From Mycoplasmatota bacterium (GTDB lineage Bacteria > Bacillota_I > Bacilli_A > Izemoplasmatales > Hujiaoplasmataceae), in the NCBI GenBank assembly GCA_023132365.1, contig JAGLYJ010000007.1:1-30637 (forward strand): a DNA stretch of 30,637 bases. Direction: 5' to 3'. The position numbers and the translations under genes were made by a program. This document shows, one piece after another, positions 1 through 7,346 of the stretch (its first letter is position 1; each line of letters opens with the position of its first letter). The notes beneath the pieces are model-generated. The model ran no database searches and was not told where the DNA came from. It saw only the letters and a program-made list of their open reading frames with translations.

Positions 1-2
1 GG

Positions 3-440
3 GAGACGGGTGGTACATTGGTAGCTACATCTCTGTTATTACCACTTAGGGATGAGCTAGAGGTTAGTGTTAATCAAATCCTTAATGCGGGAGAGTTTTG
101 ACAAATAATAAATAGATAAATAGTTATTGAGGAAATTATTCAGTCACTTGATTCGATATTAAATCTCAAGAATGTTTTAGGTCCGAATAGTGAAATATAT
201 AAAGGTATGATGAATGGTCTAACCAGAGATGGGGAGTTGAATTTTGAAGAAATGCTCAAAAACCCTGAAAAGAAAGAGATAATTGTAGCCTAAGCATGTG
301 TCCAATTAGTAATTGATTGATACTCATTAGATGATGAAGATGTACTAAGAAACTTTAAGAACGAGGAAATTCAAGAGAAACTAATAAAACATGCTAAGAA
401 TTACAGCCAATCATAGAAAGTATTTTGGCAGATTATATAT
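3..440 (+). pseudogene. decayed gene of unknown function, several in-frame stops
   Basis: One reading frame carries protein-like sequence from base 3 to about 440, interrupted by stops at 99-101, 117-119, 291-293, 318-320 and 414-416. The readable blocks (for example NSEIYKGMMNGLTRDGELN and LDDEDVLRNFKNEEIQEKL) have the mixed charged/hydrophobic composition of a real helical protein, and no other frame is open. The first block up to base 98 may be the end of a separate upstream gene. I do not recognise the family. The stops are of all three kinds (TGA, TAA, TAG), so simple recoding of one codon cannot explain them; decay is the best reading. The gene begins outside the window. Confidence 0.5.
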
Positions 441-507
441 ATGAAGTCCTTTTAAATACAGTAGATTAGTATTTAAAAGAGAATAAATTAAAAGGAGTTT
501 TTAAATA

Positions 508-1458
508 ATGCAAAAAACAAAGAAACAAATGAATTATGAATCAGAAACTGAATTTGAATTAACAAAAGATGAAGAGAACACTGAGTCATATGCTTTCCCT
601 GTATTAACTGGGGATTACTTTGAGCAAATAGAACCTGGAATAATTGCAGAGATTTTTGCACCAGGTATTATTTCACTAAAGAATCGTTTACAAAGTCAAG
701 TTGCATTTTCACCGGATGGTAAATCAGTTTATTTTCAAATCTATTCAGCAAATTATGTTAGTACTATTTACTATACTAAGCGCAAAGATGGTATATGGAC
801 AGAACCAGTTGAAGCTCCATTTGCGATTGATAAGAACATTCAATTATCAAGTATTTCACCAGATGGACATTTTATTTTTCTAAACTCAAATAGGAGAGAT
901 GGGAATATATTTAAAGTAGAGATCATTGGATCTGAATGGTCAGAACTTGAACTTCTTCCGATACCTATTAATTCAAATGCAGGTGACTCATCCTACCAAG
1001 AACTTGAAGATGGAACAGGATATCTATGTTCAAAAAGAGAAGGTAGTAATAGTAAAGATTTATGGTTTATAAATGTACTTCCAAATGGAGAAAAAGAAGC
1101 TGAAAATCTAGGCAATGTAGTAAATTCTGAAAATATGGATTTTAGTCCATTAATTTCATCTGATGGATCATTTATGATCTTTGGTTCAGATCGTTTTGGA
1201 AGAAGAGGACTTGCTCACCTTTATATTAGTTTTATTGACAAAGATGGATTGTGGACTGAGCCTGTTGATTTGAATGTTAGCGGTGCTGAAATAAATGATA
1301 ATCAGGCAAATCAAAGTTGCCCTGCATTATCACCAGATGGGTCATACCTATTTTTTATGAGACATTATGATATCACTACCATGAATGTATATTGGGCAAG
1401 TACTTCGTTCATAGACGATATAAGAAAAATAGTATTTAGTGAGAACAAAGAAGAATAA
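508..1458 (+). CDS. PD40/TolB-like beta-propeller protein
   Basis: A 316-residue protein with repeated WD40-like (PD40) blades. The signature SPDG or SSDG followed by a hydrophobic strand and an S-N/D-R turn recurs at FSPDGKSVYF, ISPDGHFIFLNSNR, SSDGSFMIFGSDR and LSPDGSYLFFMR. Such repeats form a beta-propeller, usually a binding or scaffold surface rather than an enzyme. There is no signal peptide or membrane helix, so it should be cytoplasmic. The start at ATG 508 is supported by AAAGGAG at 491-497. It stands alone between a pseudogene and a repeat cluster, so context gives no partner. The propeller fold is well supported; the role is unknown. Confidence 0.75.
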   Translation: MQKTKKQMNYESETEFELTKDEENTESYAFPVLTGDYFEQIEPGIIAEIFAPGIISLKNRLQSQVAFSPDGKSVYFQIYSANYVSTIYYTKRKDGIWTEPVEAPFAIDKNIQLSSISPDGHFIFLNSNRRDGNIFKVEIIGSEWSELELLPIPINSNAGDSSYQELEDGTGYLCSKREGSNSKDLWFINVLPNGEKEAENLGNVVNSENMDFSPLISSDGSFMIFGSDRFGRRGLAHLYISFIDKDGLWTEPVDLNVSGAEINDNQANQSCPALSPDGSYLFFMRHYDITTMNVYWASTSFIDDIRKIVFSENKEE

Positions 1459-1631
1459 GCAAGGGAACAAAAATAATAGGATTATAGTTTTGTGGAAATA
1501 GTATACCAAGTAAAATTATTTTAGATTTAATAAAAATTTAATACATGTACCTACACTACAAAGATTATCACTTGGAGAATTATAAAAAAGGCCTCTGTTT
1601 AGGCCTCTGAGTTTGACATGAATATTAAAAT

Positions 1632-1667
1632 GATACGGGTACGCTTCAGGGACCATCCCTTCCACCA
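1632..1667 (+). repeat. 36-bp dispersed repeat, copy 1 (variant 3' end)
   Basis: This copy matches the family consensus (GATACGGGTACGC, TTCAGGGACC, then a TCAGCTCCACCA-type end) but ends CATCCCTTCCACCA in place of CATCAGCTCCACCA. It lies 51 bp before copy 2, start to start, in the same orientation. Function is unknown; the CCACCA end recalls a tRNA or tmRNA 3' end. Confidence 0.8.
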
Positions 1668-1682
1668 GGAAGATCAACTTCC

Positions 1683-1718
1683 GATACGGGTACAGTTCAG
1701 GGACCCTCAGCTCCACCA
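1683..1718 (+). repeat. 36-bp dispersed repeat, copy 2
   Basis: Full-length copy with CAGCTCCACCA at its 3' end and a small change in the middle (TACAGTTCAGG instead of TACGCTTCAGG). In this copy GGGT and ACCC can pair across an 11-base loop. A hairpin terminator follows 14 bases later, the arrangement expected at the 3' end of a structured RNA gene, but no tRNA or tmRNA body lies upstream. Confidence 0.85.
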
Positions 1719-1732
1719 ATAGTAGAGTATGA

Positions 1733-1764
1733 GTCTAATACATTTTGTATTAGGCTTTTTATTT
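1733..1764 (+). terminator. rho-independent terminator after repeat copy 2
   Basis: GTCTAATAC (1733-1741) pairs with GTATTAGGC (1747-1755) over nine positions with one G-U, around a five-base loop, followed by a T-rich run from 1756. It could end transcription from the propeller gene or of an RNA containing the repeats. Confidence 0.7.
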
Positions 1765-1861
1765 TCGCTAAATAGGGCCTTTTATAGGATTTTACCACAT
1801 AAGTTTAACGGTGAAAATACATTAAAAAATTAGGTGAATTTCGATAAGCGATTAAAGATTC

Positions 1862-1931
1862 ACACGATTATACCAGATTTTACACGATTACTAAAGATAA
1901 TTACACGATTACACTGAATCTCTACACGATT
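1862..1931 (+). repeat. four phased direct repeats of ACACGATT(A)
   Basis: ACACGATT occurs at 1862, 1882, 1903 and 1924, i.e. spaced 20, 21 and 21 bp, two helical turns. The intervening bases are not conserved, so these look like protein-binding sites on one face of the DNA rather than a tandem duplication. They lie about 195 bp upstream of the broken radical-SAM gene. Direct 8-9 bp sites with about 12 bp between them resemble the layout bound by LytTR-type regulators, but the bases do not clearly match that consensus. Confidence 0.55.
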
Positions 1932-2123
1932 TACAGATAAATGCATTGAAAACAAAGAATCCTGATTTGTTTCTCTTGATGAATTTTTATACTGACCACA
2001 AGGATATAAAAATAAAGATGCGTATTTCAAAAAAAAAAAAACAATTAGACATATTGACATTTCATTTTAAATTTGATATTATTAAATTGAAACATGACAT
2101 AATGTGTCATATAGGGAAATAGA

Positions 2124-3105
2124 ATGGATGATTACATAACATATGAATTGAATAACCATACAATCTATGTCAGTCGAATCAATGGGAATCAGATCATTGT
2201 ACCTAGCAATACCAATATCACAAAAAAAGGATTTGAAACGAATACTCCAAAAGAATCATATGAATGATAAAATCCCGACTCAAACAACATACAAGAAAGA
2301 ACTATTCAAAACAATATACATAAACCTACATGCATCAAGTAAGTGTAACATGAAATGTAAATACTGCTTCATGCAAGACAGACCTGATGTGAATATTACT
2401 ATCGATGAAGCAAAACGTTTCATCGGTTTTATTATTTCCGGGTTTCCACAAGCAGAGAAATTCATGTAGATCCAACCGGATCTGGAGAACCGTTATTGAA
2501 AATGGAATTCATCATCGAGTTGGCTGAATACTGCCATTTTATGAGTAATGAAATATGTAAAGAAGTACTTCCAATGTTAGTCACTAATGGAACATTACTT
2601 ACTAAAGAGAATGTAGATAAACTACAATCAGCTGGATATATATTTGGTATTAGTATTGATGGATATCAAGAATCACACGATGCAAATAGAGTGAACAAGA
2701 AACAAGAGGGAACATATAGACAGATTATCAAGAATGTCAAGAAGATTAAGCATAGAGAATATCTCGGCGCAGCTGTAACTTTGACCACTGGTAAGATGGA
2801 TCTTGTCAAAGCATTCAAGACATTATCCAAGTTCTTTACCACCATCAGTATCAAACCGGTCCGTAGTCTTGATCATGGTATAGAAGGCATCAATGAAGAC
2901 AATATTGAGGAGATAAAACATCAATACACAATACTATACAAATACATCTTACAGAAGACTTTGAAAGGTAAACTAGATCATCTAAGTGTTTTATTAAACG
3001 GTGATGACTACTTTGGCAAATTTATCCAGAGAATCATACTAAATCATAAGGTTAGCACTCGATGCGATGCTGGTCTTGGAAGATTTTCTTAGAAATTACA
3101 CCATC
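2124..3105 (+). pseudogene. radical-SAM/SPASM peptide-maturase-like gene, frameshifted
   Basis: The reading starts at ATG 2124, with AGGGAA at 2113-2118, and runs about 47 codons until TGA near 2265. The next +1 frame carries the radical-SAM cluster motif CNMKCKYC (C-x3-C-x2-C) to a stop at 2467. The original frame then resumes with IHVDPTGSGEPLLK, the SAM-binding GGEP-type motif, and the TIM-barrel remainder to 3092. A third shift leads into LEITPS...SP, a SPASM-like C-terminal stretch that merges with the next open frame and lacks the expected cysteines. The homologous pieces in order in three frames mean one gene with three indels. Such enzymes install thioether or C-C crosslinks in ribosomal peptides or activate other enzymes. 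The defects could be real or assembly errors; the missing SPASM cysteines favour real decay. Confidence 0.75.
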
Positions 3106-3919
3106 CGCTATTTCTCCATACAAAAACTTAAAAGGAGATTTGTATTATTTTGGTGTAGGACAGTATCAGTTAAATGAAGAATCTATTGAATATCAGGTGG
3201 CTTATGAGGCAAGTATGAAGAATATAATATCAAGAAACATTACAAATTCAAAAAAGTTATTAGATGATGTTAATAATTCAACCATTGTTTCAACAACGTC
3301 AACAACTAACGGTGATGTTGAAATATTATTTGGATGGTATTTTGATTGGCTACAAGAGAATATGCCTGAAAATAACTATGGTGAATGTGGATATGTAGCA
3401 TTAGCAGTGTATTTAGGATATTTTGATCAAATGTTTAATAATTATGTTGTCCCAGCACAGTATGAAAATGACATTGATGATCCATCAGAGCCAACGGGAA
3501 CAAACCAAGATTTTCATGATTATTTAATTCAATTGGATGGAAGAGACCCTTCAGATCCTAATGGGAATTTTGGTTCAACAGCTTTAAGGATTAAAAATCT
3601 TACATGGGATTATCTGGAAAGCAATGAAAATGTAGATAAAGATGATTTTTCAATAAATTGGTCATTCATACCGTTGAATAATACTATCAGGAATGCAATT
3701 GATAATGATACACCATCAATAATATTTTTTGGTGGACATGTTGATGAAGTCTGGCCAAATGAATATGTTTACCATACAGCTATTGCTTATGGATATAACG
3801 ATGATATGTTTATTGTGAACTTGTGTCTTCAAGGAGATAACGATTATTCCCGTTATTACTTGAGTGAGTTTACAGTGGGTTCGTATATGAAAATGTCATA
3901 TTCACCTTCTTCATGTTAA
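3062..3919 (+). CDS. C39-like (papain-fold) cysteine peptidase-like protein
   Basis: The open frame is 285 residues. The N-terminal ~27 residues appear to derive from the end of the broken radical-SAM gene, so the true start is uncertain. An AAAGGAG at 3130-3136 lies upstream of the unique part, but no good in-frame ATG follows it closely. The core has a catalytic-Cys-type motif NYGECGYVALA (Cys109 of the open frame) and a His motif YHTAIAYGY (His238), the order and style of C39-like papain-fold peptidases. No signal peptide or lipobox is visible with this start. Between Cys and His is a loop rich in Asp, Asn and Pro. It may be a fusion by deletion between the maturase and a neighbouring peptidase gene, or an intact gene whose start overlaps the debris. 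The substrate is unknown. Confidence 0.6.
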   Translation: MRCWSWKIFLEITPSAISPYKNLKGDLYYFGVGQYQLNEESIEYQVAYEASMKNIISRNITNSKKLLDDVNNSTIVSTTSTTNGDVEILFGWYFDWLQENMPENNYGECGYVALAVYLGYFDQMFNNYVVPAQYENDIDDPSEPTGTNQDFHDYLIQLDGRDPSDPNGNFGSTALRIKNLTWDYLESNENVDKDDFSINWSFIPLNNTIRNAIDNDTPSIIFFGGHVDEVWPNEYVYHTAIAYGYNDDMFIVNLCLQGDNDYSRYYLSEFTVGSYMKMSYSPSSC

Positions 3920-3945
3920 GTCTTTGAAAGGGGAATCATAATATT

Positions 3946-4710
3946 ATGAATATATTTATATTAATTGCATTAGTTTTTGTCACATTGCTAGTATATGTTA
4001 TCGGCATTAAAAAAAGATTATCCAAGGTAACTTCTTCAAGAAGAGGATTATATTTACGCATATACAAATATGTTATGATTACAATGGTTGTGGCTATCGC
4101 ATTGTTTACCATCTTAACAATCAATGACGGATTTCATGATAATATTCCAATTACAATAAGAAATAATGAGATTGGATTGGTTAACAATAGTATTTATAGC
4201 GAGAATTATGGGGGATATGAAAAAGTAATTGAATATCCTGTATATCAACTTACTTTTACGGGAAGTTCAGTATTATTTAAAGTGACAAATGATAATAAAT
4301 TTGTTGAATACCTGGGTTCTCAAGATTCATATGTGGCCGAGTACCAGATAAATGATTTAACGATATATATGTTGAATATAAATGATTCAATCTATTACTT
4401 AACTAAAACAAAAGGTGTCGAGAAATATTCTTTGTTTCCTTCATATACACGAGTAAATAATGAAACGAATATTCCTATTGTGCCTTGTGAGTTTTTTTCG
4501 CTAGGAACATATTCAAATCATATATTAGAAGAATTTCATTCGACAACTTCATTAACATGGGAGGAAGTTGCTAACTTTTACAGTACATACTATCCGGATT
4601 ATATTACTATGGATTATAATCAAAAGCAGATAACAATCTCAGCTGAATTAAATCAGAAGTACATAATATCATACGATAATATGTTGCTAGATATTGGTTT
4701 ACTTGAGTAA
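3946..4710 (+). CDS. membrane-anchored protein of unknown function
   Basis: A 254-residue protein with two hydrophobic helices near the N-terminus, roughly residues 1-20 and 44-62, separated by a basic loop. The remaining ~190 residues are polar, rich in Asn, Tyr and Ser, and probably lie outside the cell. AAAGGGG at 3926-3932 precedes ATG 3946, and the gene begins 26 bases after the C39-like gene, so the two may be co-transcribed. I do not recognise the extracellular domain. A link to the peptidase (exported or immunity-like partner) is possible but rests on position alone. Confidence 0.6.
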   Translation: MNIFILIALVFVTLLVYVIGIKKRLSKVTSSRRGLYLRIYKYVMITMVVAIALFTILTINDGFHDNIPITIRNNEIGLVNNSIYSENYGGYEKVIEYPVYQLTFTGSSVLFKVTNDNKFVEYLGSQDSYVAEYQINDLTIYMLNINDSIYYLTKTKGVEKYSLFPSYTRVNNETNIPIVPCEFFSLGTYSNHILEEFHSTTSLTWEEVANFYSTYYPDYITMDYNQKQITISAELNQKYIISYDNMLLDIGLLE

Positions 4711-4849
4711 GTGACATTACATATAACAAGCATAAACAAGGGTTCAACACCCCACAATAGATACATAGAGGAATACCCTATTTTGATACAAAGAAATTCA
4801 CACTCAGAAATCACTCCAAAATAAAAAGGCTAAATATAGACATTATTCT

Positions 4850-4899
4850 GGGGTGGAATAATTTTGGGTAGGGGTGGACAAAATTTCACTAGGGGTGGA
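4850..4899 (+). repeat. three GGGGTGGA direct repeats at exact 21-bp spacing
   Basis: GGGGTGGA occurs at 4850, 4871 and 4892. The last two are preceded by A, and all three are followed by an A-rich stretch. In a region this AT-rich, three identical 8-mers of five or six Gs spaced by exactly two helical turns are very unlikely by chance. They are best read as a regulator-binding array. The next intact gene in either direction is about 140 bp upstream (the membrane protein ending at 4710) or 530 bp downstream. Confidence 0.6.
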
Positions 4900-4940
4900 A
4901 AATTGTATTAAAATAGGTCATACAACCCAATTTAACCCGT

Positions 4941-4992
4941 AACCGAGGGAATTGTAGTATTCATATACTACATATATAACCTCGGTTTTTTG
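4941..4992 (+). terminator. nested hairpin terminator
   Basis: AACCGAGG (4941-4948) pairs perfectly with CCTCGGTT (4980-4987), followed by a T run. Inside it GTAGTAT (4954-4960) pairs perfectly with ATACTAC (4965-4971) over a four-base loop. It works as a terminator only on the + strand. It begins about 230 bases after the nearest upstream gene, so it may end a short untranslated RNA that also contains the GGGGTGGA array. Confidence 0.7.
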
Positions 4993-5427
4993 TTTGGAAA
5001 TAACATTTGATTTTTGATAAGGTTTTAGGATGAAAAGAAATTATATACTATGTTGCTATAGGAGTTTTTTGACGGGTAACACTTTTGAATATTGAGTAAG
5101 ATTTAACCAAAACTATAAACTCATTCTTTCAAAATCAACTACAAAGAGACTTATTGCAGACAACCTCAAAGAAAACGAATACGTAGGTTAAAAAGTCACT
5201 ATTTTAAATGTTAGTTATTTTATACTCGAATTTATGATAAAATTGATAACAATAAGAAATCATATAAAAAAAGGAAGAAGAAATTTACTAAATATAATCA
5301 TTTTGAATGGATAGTAAATAACAATATACCTTAAAATAGCCAGCTCAATAATTCCTTTAGTATATTTGCAATTAAAAATATTGTAGAATATCAATGAATA
5401 AAATACAATTAGATAGAGGTGATTAAT

Positions 5428-6948
5428 TTGAAAAATGAAGATGTGGGCAAAAAAATAAAACAATTGAGAATTAGTAAAGACTTAACTCAGGCTGAATTGG
5501 GGCGACAACTTGGCGTTACATATCAAGCTATATCCAATTGGGAAAATGGAAGAAATACACCTGATTTACAAACAGTAATTAAAATTGCAGAAATATACAA
5601 AATTAGTGTTGATGAGTTGTTACTACTAGCAGATCCTTATGAAGGTGAATATGAGCCAAAACACTGGGGTGTACGCTTTTTGCTATTTCCAATTTTGTTG
5701 TTGCCGTTAAGTTTTTGTATTAGTCAGTTTTATTTATTTTCTAATACGCTTATGTCGATGAATGCTCTTGCTCTTTTTATTGATATGATACTTGTATTAT
5801 TAATTGGTTTTGTAAAAATAAAATTCAGAAAAAACTTCTATTTGTTGCTTACTTTGTTATTGGTCGTTGTTGTACTAGCAACATCTTTACCATTTGTACA
5901 TTATTTTAATTTAACGGAAATTCCGTATCTACATGAAGTAAATCAAATCGAATCAACATATCAGATTCAAAACACTCGCCCAGAGAGTTTAGATTTTAAA
6001 TATCTAAATCGTAATATTGCGATTATGTATAATCCTGAATATCCTGATATTTATTGGTTTGACATCAACAATGATTTAGAAGAGATGGAAACTGTTATTT
6101 CTACATCAAATAAACCAGTATTAGATGTAGAAAAAGTTGGAGATAAGTTATATTTCACATCATATCAATATGTTAATCAAGATTTTAGTGGTGACTTTGA
6201 ACTATATAGTGTCAATTTAACAGATTTTACAATTACATTAGTCCTAAGTGATACAAAACCATACAAACTATTTAGCAAGAATGACACATTGTATCTTTAT
6301 TCCTTACAAAAAACTATAATGTATGAGAATAGCAGTATATATAAGCTAGAAGGAAATAATATTGCTTTAATTCAAGCTTTAGATGTAAGGATAGTGGATG
6401 CCTATTATTCCAATGATGAATTCACTTTATCAGTAAATTTACCAGATTCTTTAAATAACGTATATACATACAATGATTTATTAGAGTATCAATACAAGTA
6501 TTTTGAGAATGATGATCAGGAGACATTCTATTTAAGAAAGGAAGAAACAAAACTACTAACAACTTATAACGGTGAATTGGTTCAATTATATGGCAATATT
6601 CAACCAACTGGGTATATGGCAGAAGTAGAAAACATCCATGTGGTGAGGAGTGGATTCTATATAGATTCAGGAACTTTACTTGATAGTAATTTTATCGAAT
6701 TAAGCATGCACTCATTTTATTTAGAAAATTGGCGATCAGGAGATGGGCAATTTATATTTAGTACTAGTCCTTATGACAAATATATTTGTCTTGACGGAAG
6801 CACTCTTTATCAATTAGAACGTGTTTCTAGACAAGTAGACCAACCCTTGATTTCAAATAATATTGTTAGAAACATATTATTATTTTCTTCATTACCATTT
6901 ATTTCATTAATTGTAACTAGTGGAGTAGGGAAAATAAAAAGATCTTAA
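5428..6948 (+). CDS. XRE-type HTH protein with membrane segments and an extracellular domain
   Basis: The product of 506 residues has an N-terminal XRE/HTH_3 domain (about residues 1-65, with LTQAELGRQLGVTYQAISNW and a typical helix-turn-helix). Three hydrophobic helices follow at about 75-100, 108-128 and 133-155, then ~320 polar residues rich in Tyr, Asp and Asn in alternating beta-like patterns, and a last helix near the C-terminus (about 480-500). This is a one-component, membrane-bound regulator layout: DNA binding inside, putative sensing outside. The start is TTG 5428, preceded by AGAGGTGAT at 5415-5423; a GTG at 5419 lies inside that ribosome binding site and is unlikely. The ectodomain family is not recognised. 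The gene stands alone, so its target may be itself or a distant gene. Confidence 0.75.
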   Translation: MKNEDVGKKIKQLRISKDLTQAELGRQLGVTYQAISNWENGRNTPDLQTVIKIAEIYKISVDELLLLADPYEGEYEPKHWGVRFLLFPILLLPLSFCISQFYLFSNTLMSMNALALFIDMILVLLIGFVKIKFRKNFYLLLTLLLVVVVLATSLPFVHYFNLTEIPYLHEVNQIESTYQIQNTRPESLDFKYLNRNIAIMYNPEYPDIYWFDINNDLEEMETVISTSNKPVLDVEKVGDKLYFTSYQYVNQDFSGDFELYSVNLTDFTITLVLSDTKPYKLFSKNDTLYLYSLQKTIMYENSSIYKLEGNNIALIQALDVRIVDAYYSNDEFTLSVNLPDSLNNVYTYNDLLEYQYKYFENDDQETFYLRKEETKLLTTYNGELVQLYGNIQPTGYMAEVENIHVVRSGFYIDSGTLLDSNFIELSMHSFYLENWRSGDGQFIFSTSPYDKYICLDGSTLYQLERVSRQVDQPLISNNIVRNILLFSSLPFISLIVTSGVGKIKRS

Positions 6949-7023
6949 ATATTTTCTTTAAAATTTTAGCAAAATTTTAAAAGCAGTAATTTCCATATAA
7001 AAAGTTATAGAAAACTTAGCATT

Positions 7024-7059
7024 GATACGGGTACGCTTCAGGGACCTTCAGCTTCACCA
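7024..7059 (+). repeat. 36-bp dispersed repeat, copy 3
   Basis: Full-length copy with one change near the end (CAGCTTCACCA instead of CAGCTCCACCA). An IS3-type left end starts nine bases after it. Confidence 0.85.
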
Positions 7060-7067
7060 TTTAGACC

Positions 7068-7215
7068 TGAAATAGCTTCCAAAAGTTGGAGACATGGTAT
7101 ACTAACCATACACTCTGATGAAGGGAGCTATTTTTTTATGAGGTTAACACTAAAGCAGAAAATGAAGATGTGTGAAGAGCATAATGATGGGTTCTATTCA
7201 TTTGAAGATAAGTAG
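7068..7215 (+). mobile_element. IS3-family left-end remnant with truncated orfA (copy A)
   Basis: The sequence begins TGAAATAGC and contains AAAAGTTGGAGACATG, matching the TG...TTGGAC layout of IS150-type terminal repeats. GAAATAGCTTCC (from 7069) can pair with GGGAGCTATTTT (near 7121-7133). Next comes ATG 7138 opening MRLTLKQKMKMCEEHNDG, the style of an IS3 OrfA helix-turn-helix start, which stops at TAG 7213 after 25 codons. The rest of the element is absent. Closely related pieces lie at 14486 and 26993. Confidence 0.65.
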
Positions 7216-7228
7216 ATTAGTAGAAAAA

Positions 7229-7256
7229 AACCTCCATTACAACTGTAATGGAGGTT
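7229..7256 (-). terminator. terminator of the ornithine aminotransferase gene
   Basis: A perfect 12-bp stem, AACCTCCATTAC (7229-7240) and GTAATGGAGGTT (7245-7256), has a four-base loop. Read on the minus strand it is followed by seven Ts, about 90 bases after the aminotransferase stop. On the + strand the T run is weaker, so it is mainly a minus-strand terminator. Confidence 0.85.
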
Positions 7257-7346
7257 CATTATCTCTTTTTATTTTCTACTAAACAAATTAAGGTTCAGAG
7301 TAATTTGAGCGCTTTTGTATTTATGGGGTTATATCCGATTCAAAAA

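Larger units (their letters stand above)
1459..2123. other. gene-free stretch: two 36-bp repeats, a terminator and a phased direct-repeat array
   Basis: This 665-base gap contains no credible gene. It holds two tandem copies of the dispersed repeat (1632-1667 and 1683-1718), a hairpin terminator just after them (1733-1764), and four ACACGATT direct repeats at about 21-bp spacing (1862-1931). A short AGGCCTCTG doublet lies near 1590-1610. Minus-strand open frames here exist only because the repeats happen to be open in that frame. Confidence 0.7.
4711..5427. other. gene-free stretch with phased GGGGTGGA repeats and a large hairpin terminator
   Basis: The stretch contains three GGGGTGGA sites exactly 21 bp apart (4850-4899) and a nested hairpin terminator (4941-4991). 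Around 5105-5190 a short open run includes STTKRLIADNLKENEY, which resembles the N-terminus of a TetR-type regulator but is only a fragment. No intact gene is seen. Confidence 0.6.
6949..7228. other. gene-free stretch: repeat copy 3 and an IS3-type left-end scar
   Basis: Between the HTH-membrane protein and the convergent ornithine aminotransferase lie the 36-bp repeat (7024-7059) and an IS3-family left-end remnant (7068-7215). The aminotransferase terminator follows. There is no other gene. Confidence 0.75.

Noticed and set aside
3..440. Selenoprotein or recoded gene because of in-frame stops
   Set aside because: All three stop types occur in one frame and intact neighbours end normally with the same codons.
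1632..1718. A tRNA or tmRNA gene ending in CCACCA
   Set aside because: No T-stem with a standard GTTCRA loop, no anticodon arm, and no GGGGCTG-type 5' half upstream.
1516..1719. Minus-strand open frame with repeated VPE-x-YPY motif
   Set aside because: It is the reverse reading of two copies of the dispersed repeat; the same motif appears at 14410-14745 for the same reason. There is no ribosome binding site and no protein-like sequence between.
1862..1931. CRISPR-like array
   Set aside because: The repeats are only 8-9 bases with 12-base spacers and there are no cas genes; likewise for the GGGGTGGA array.
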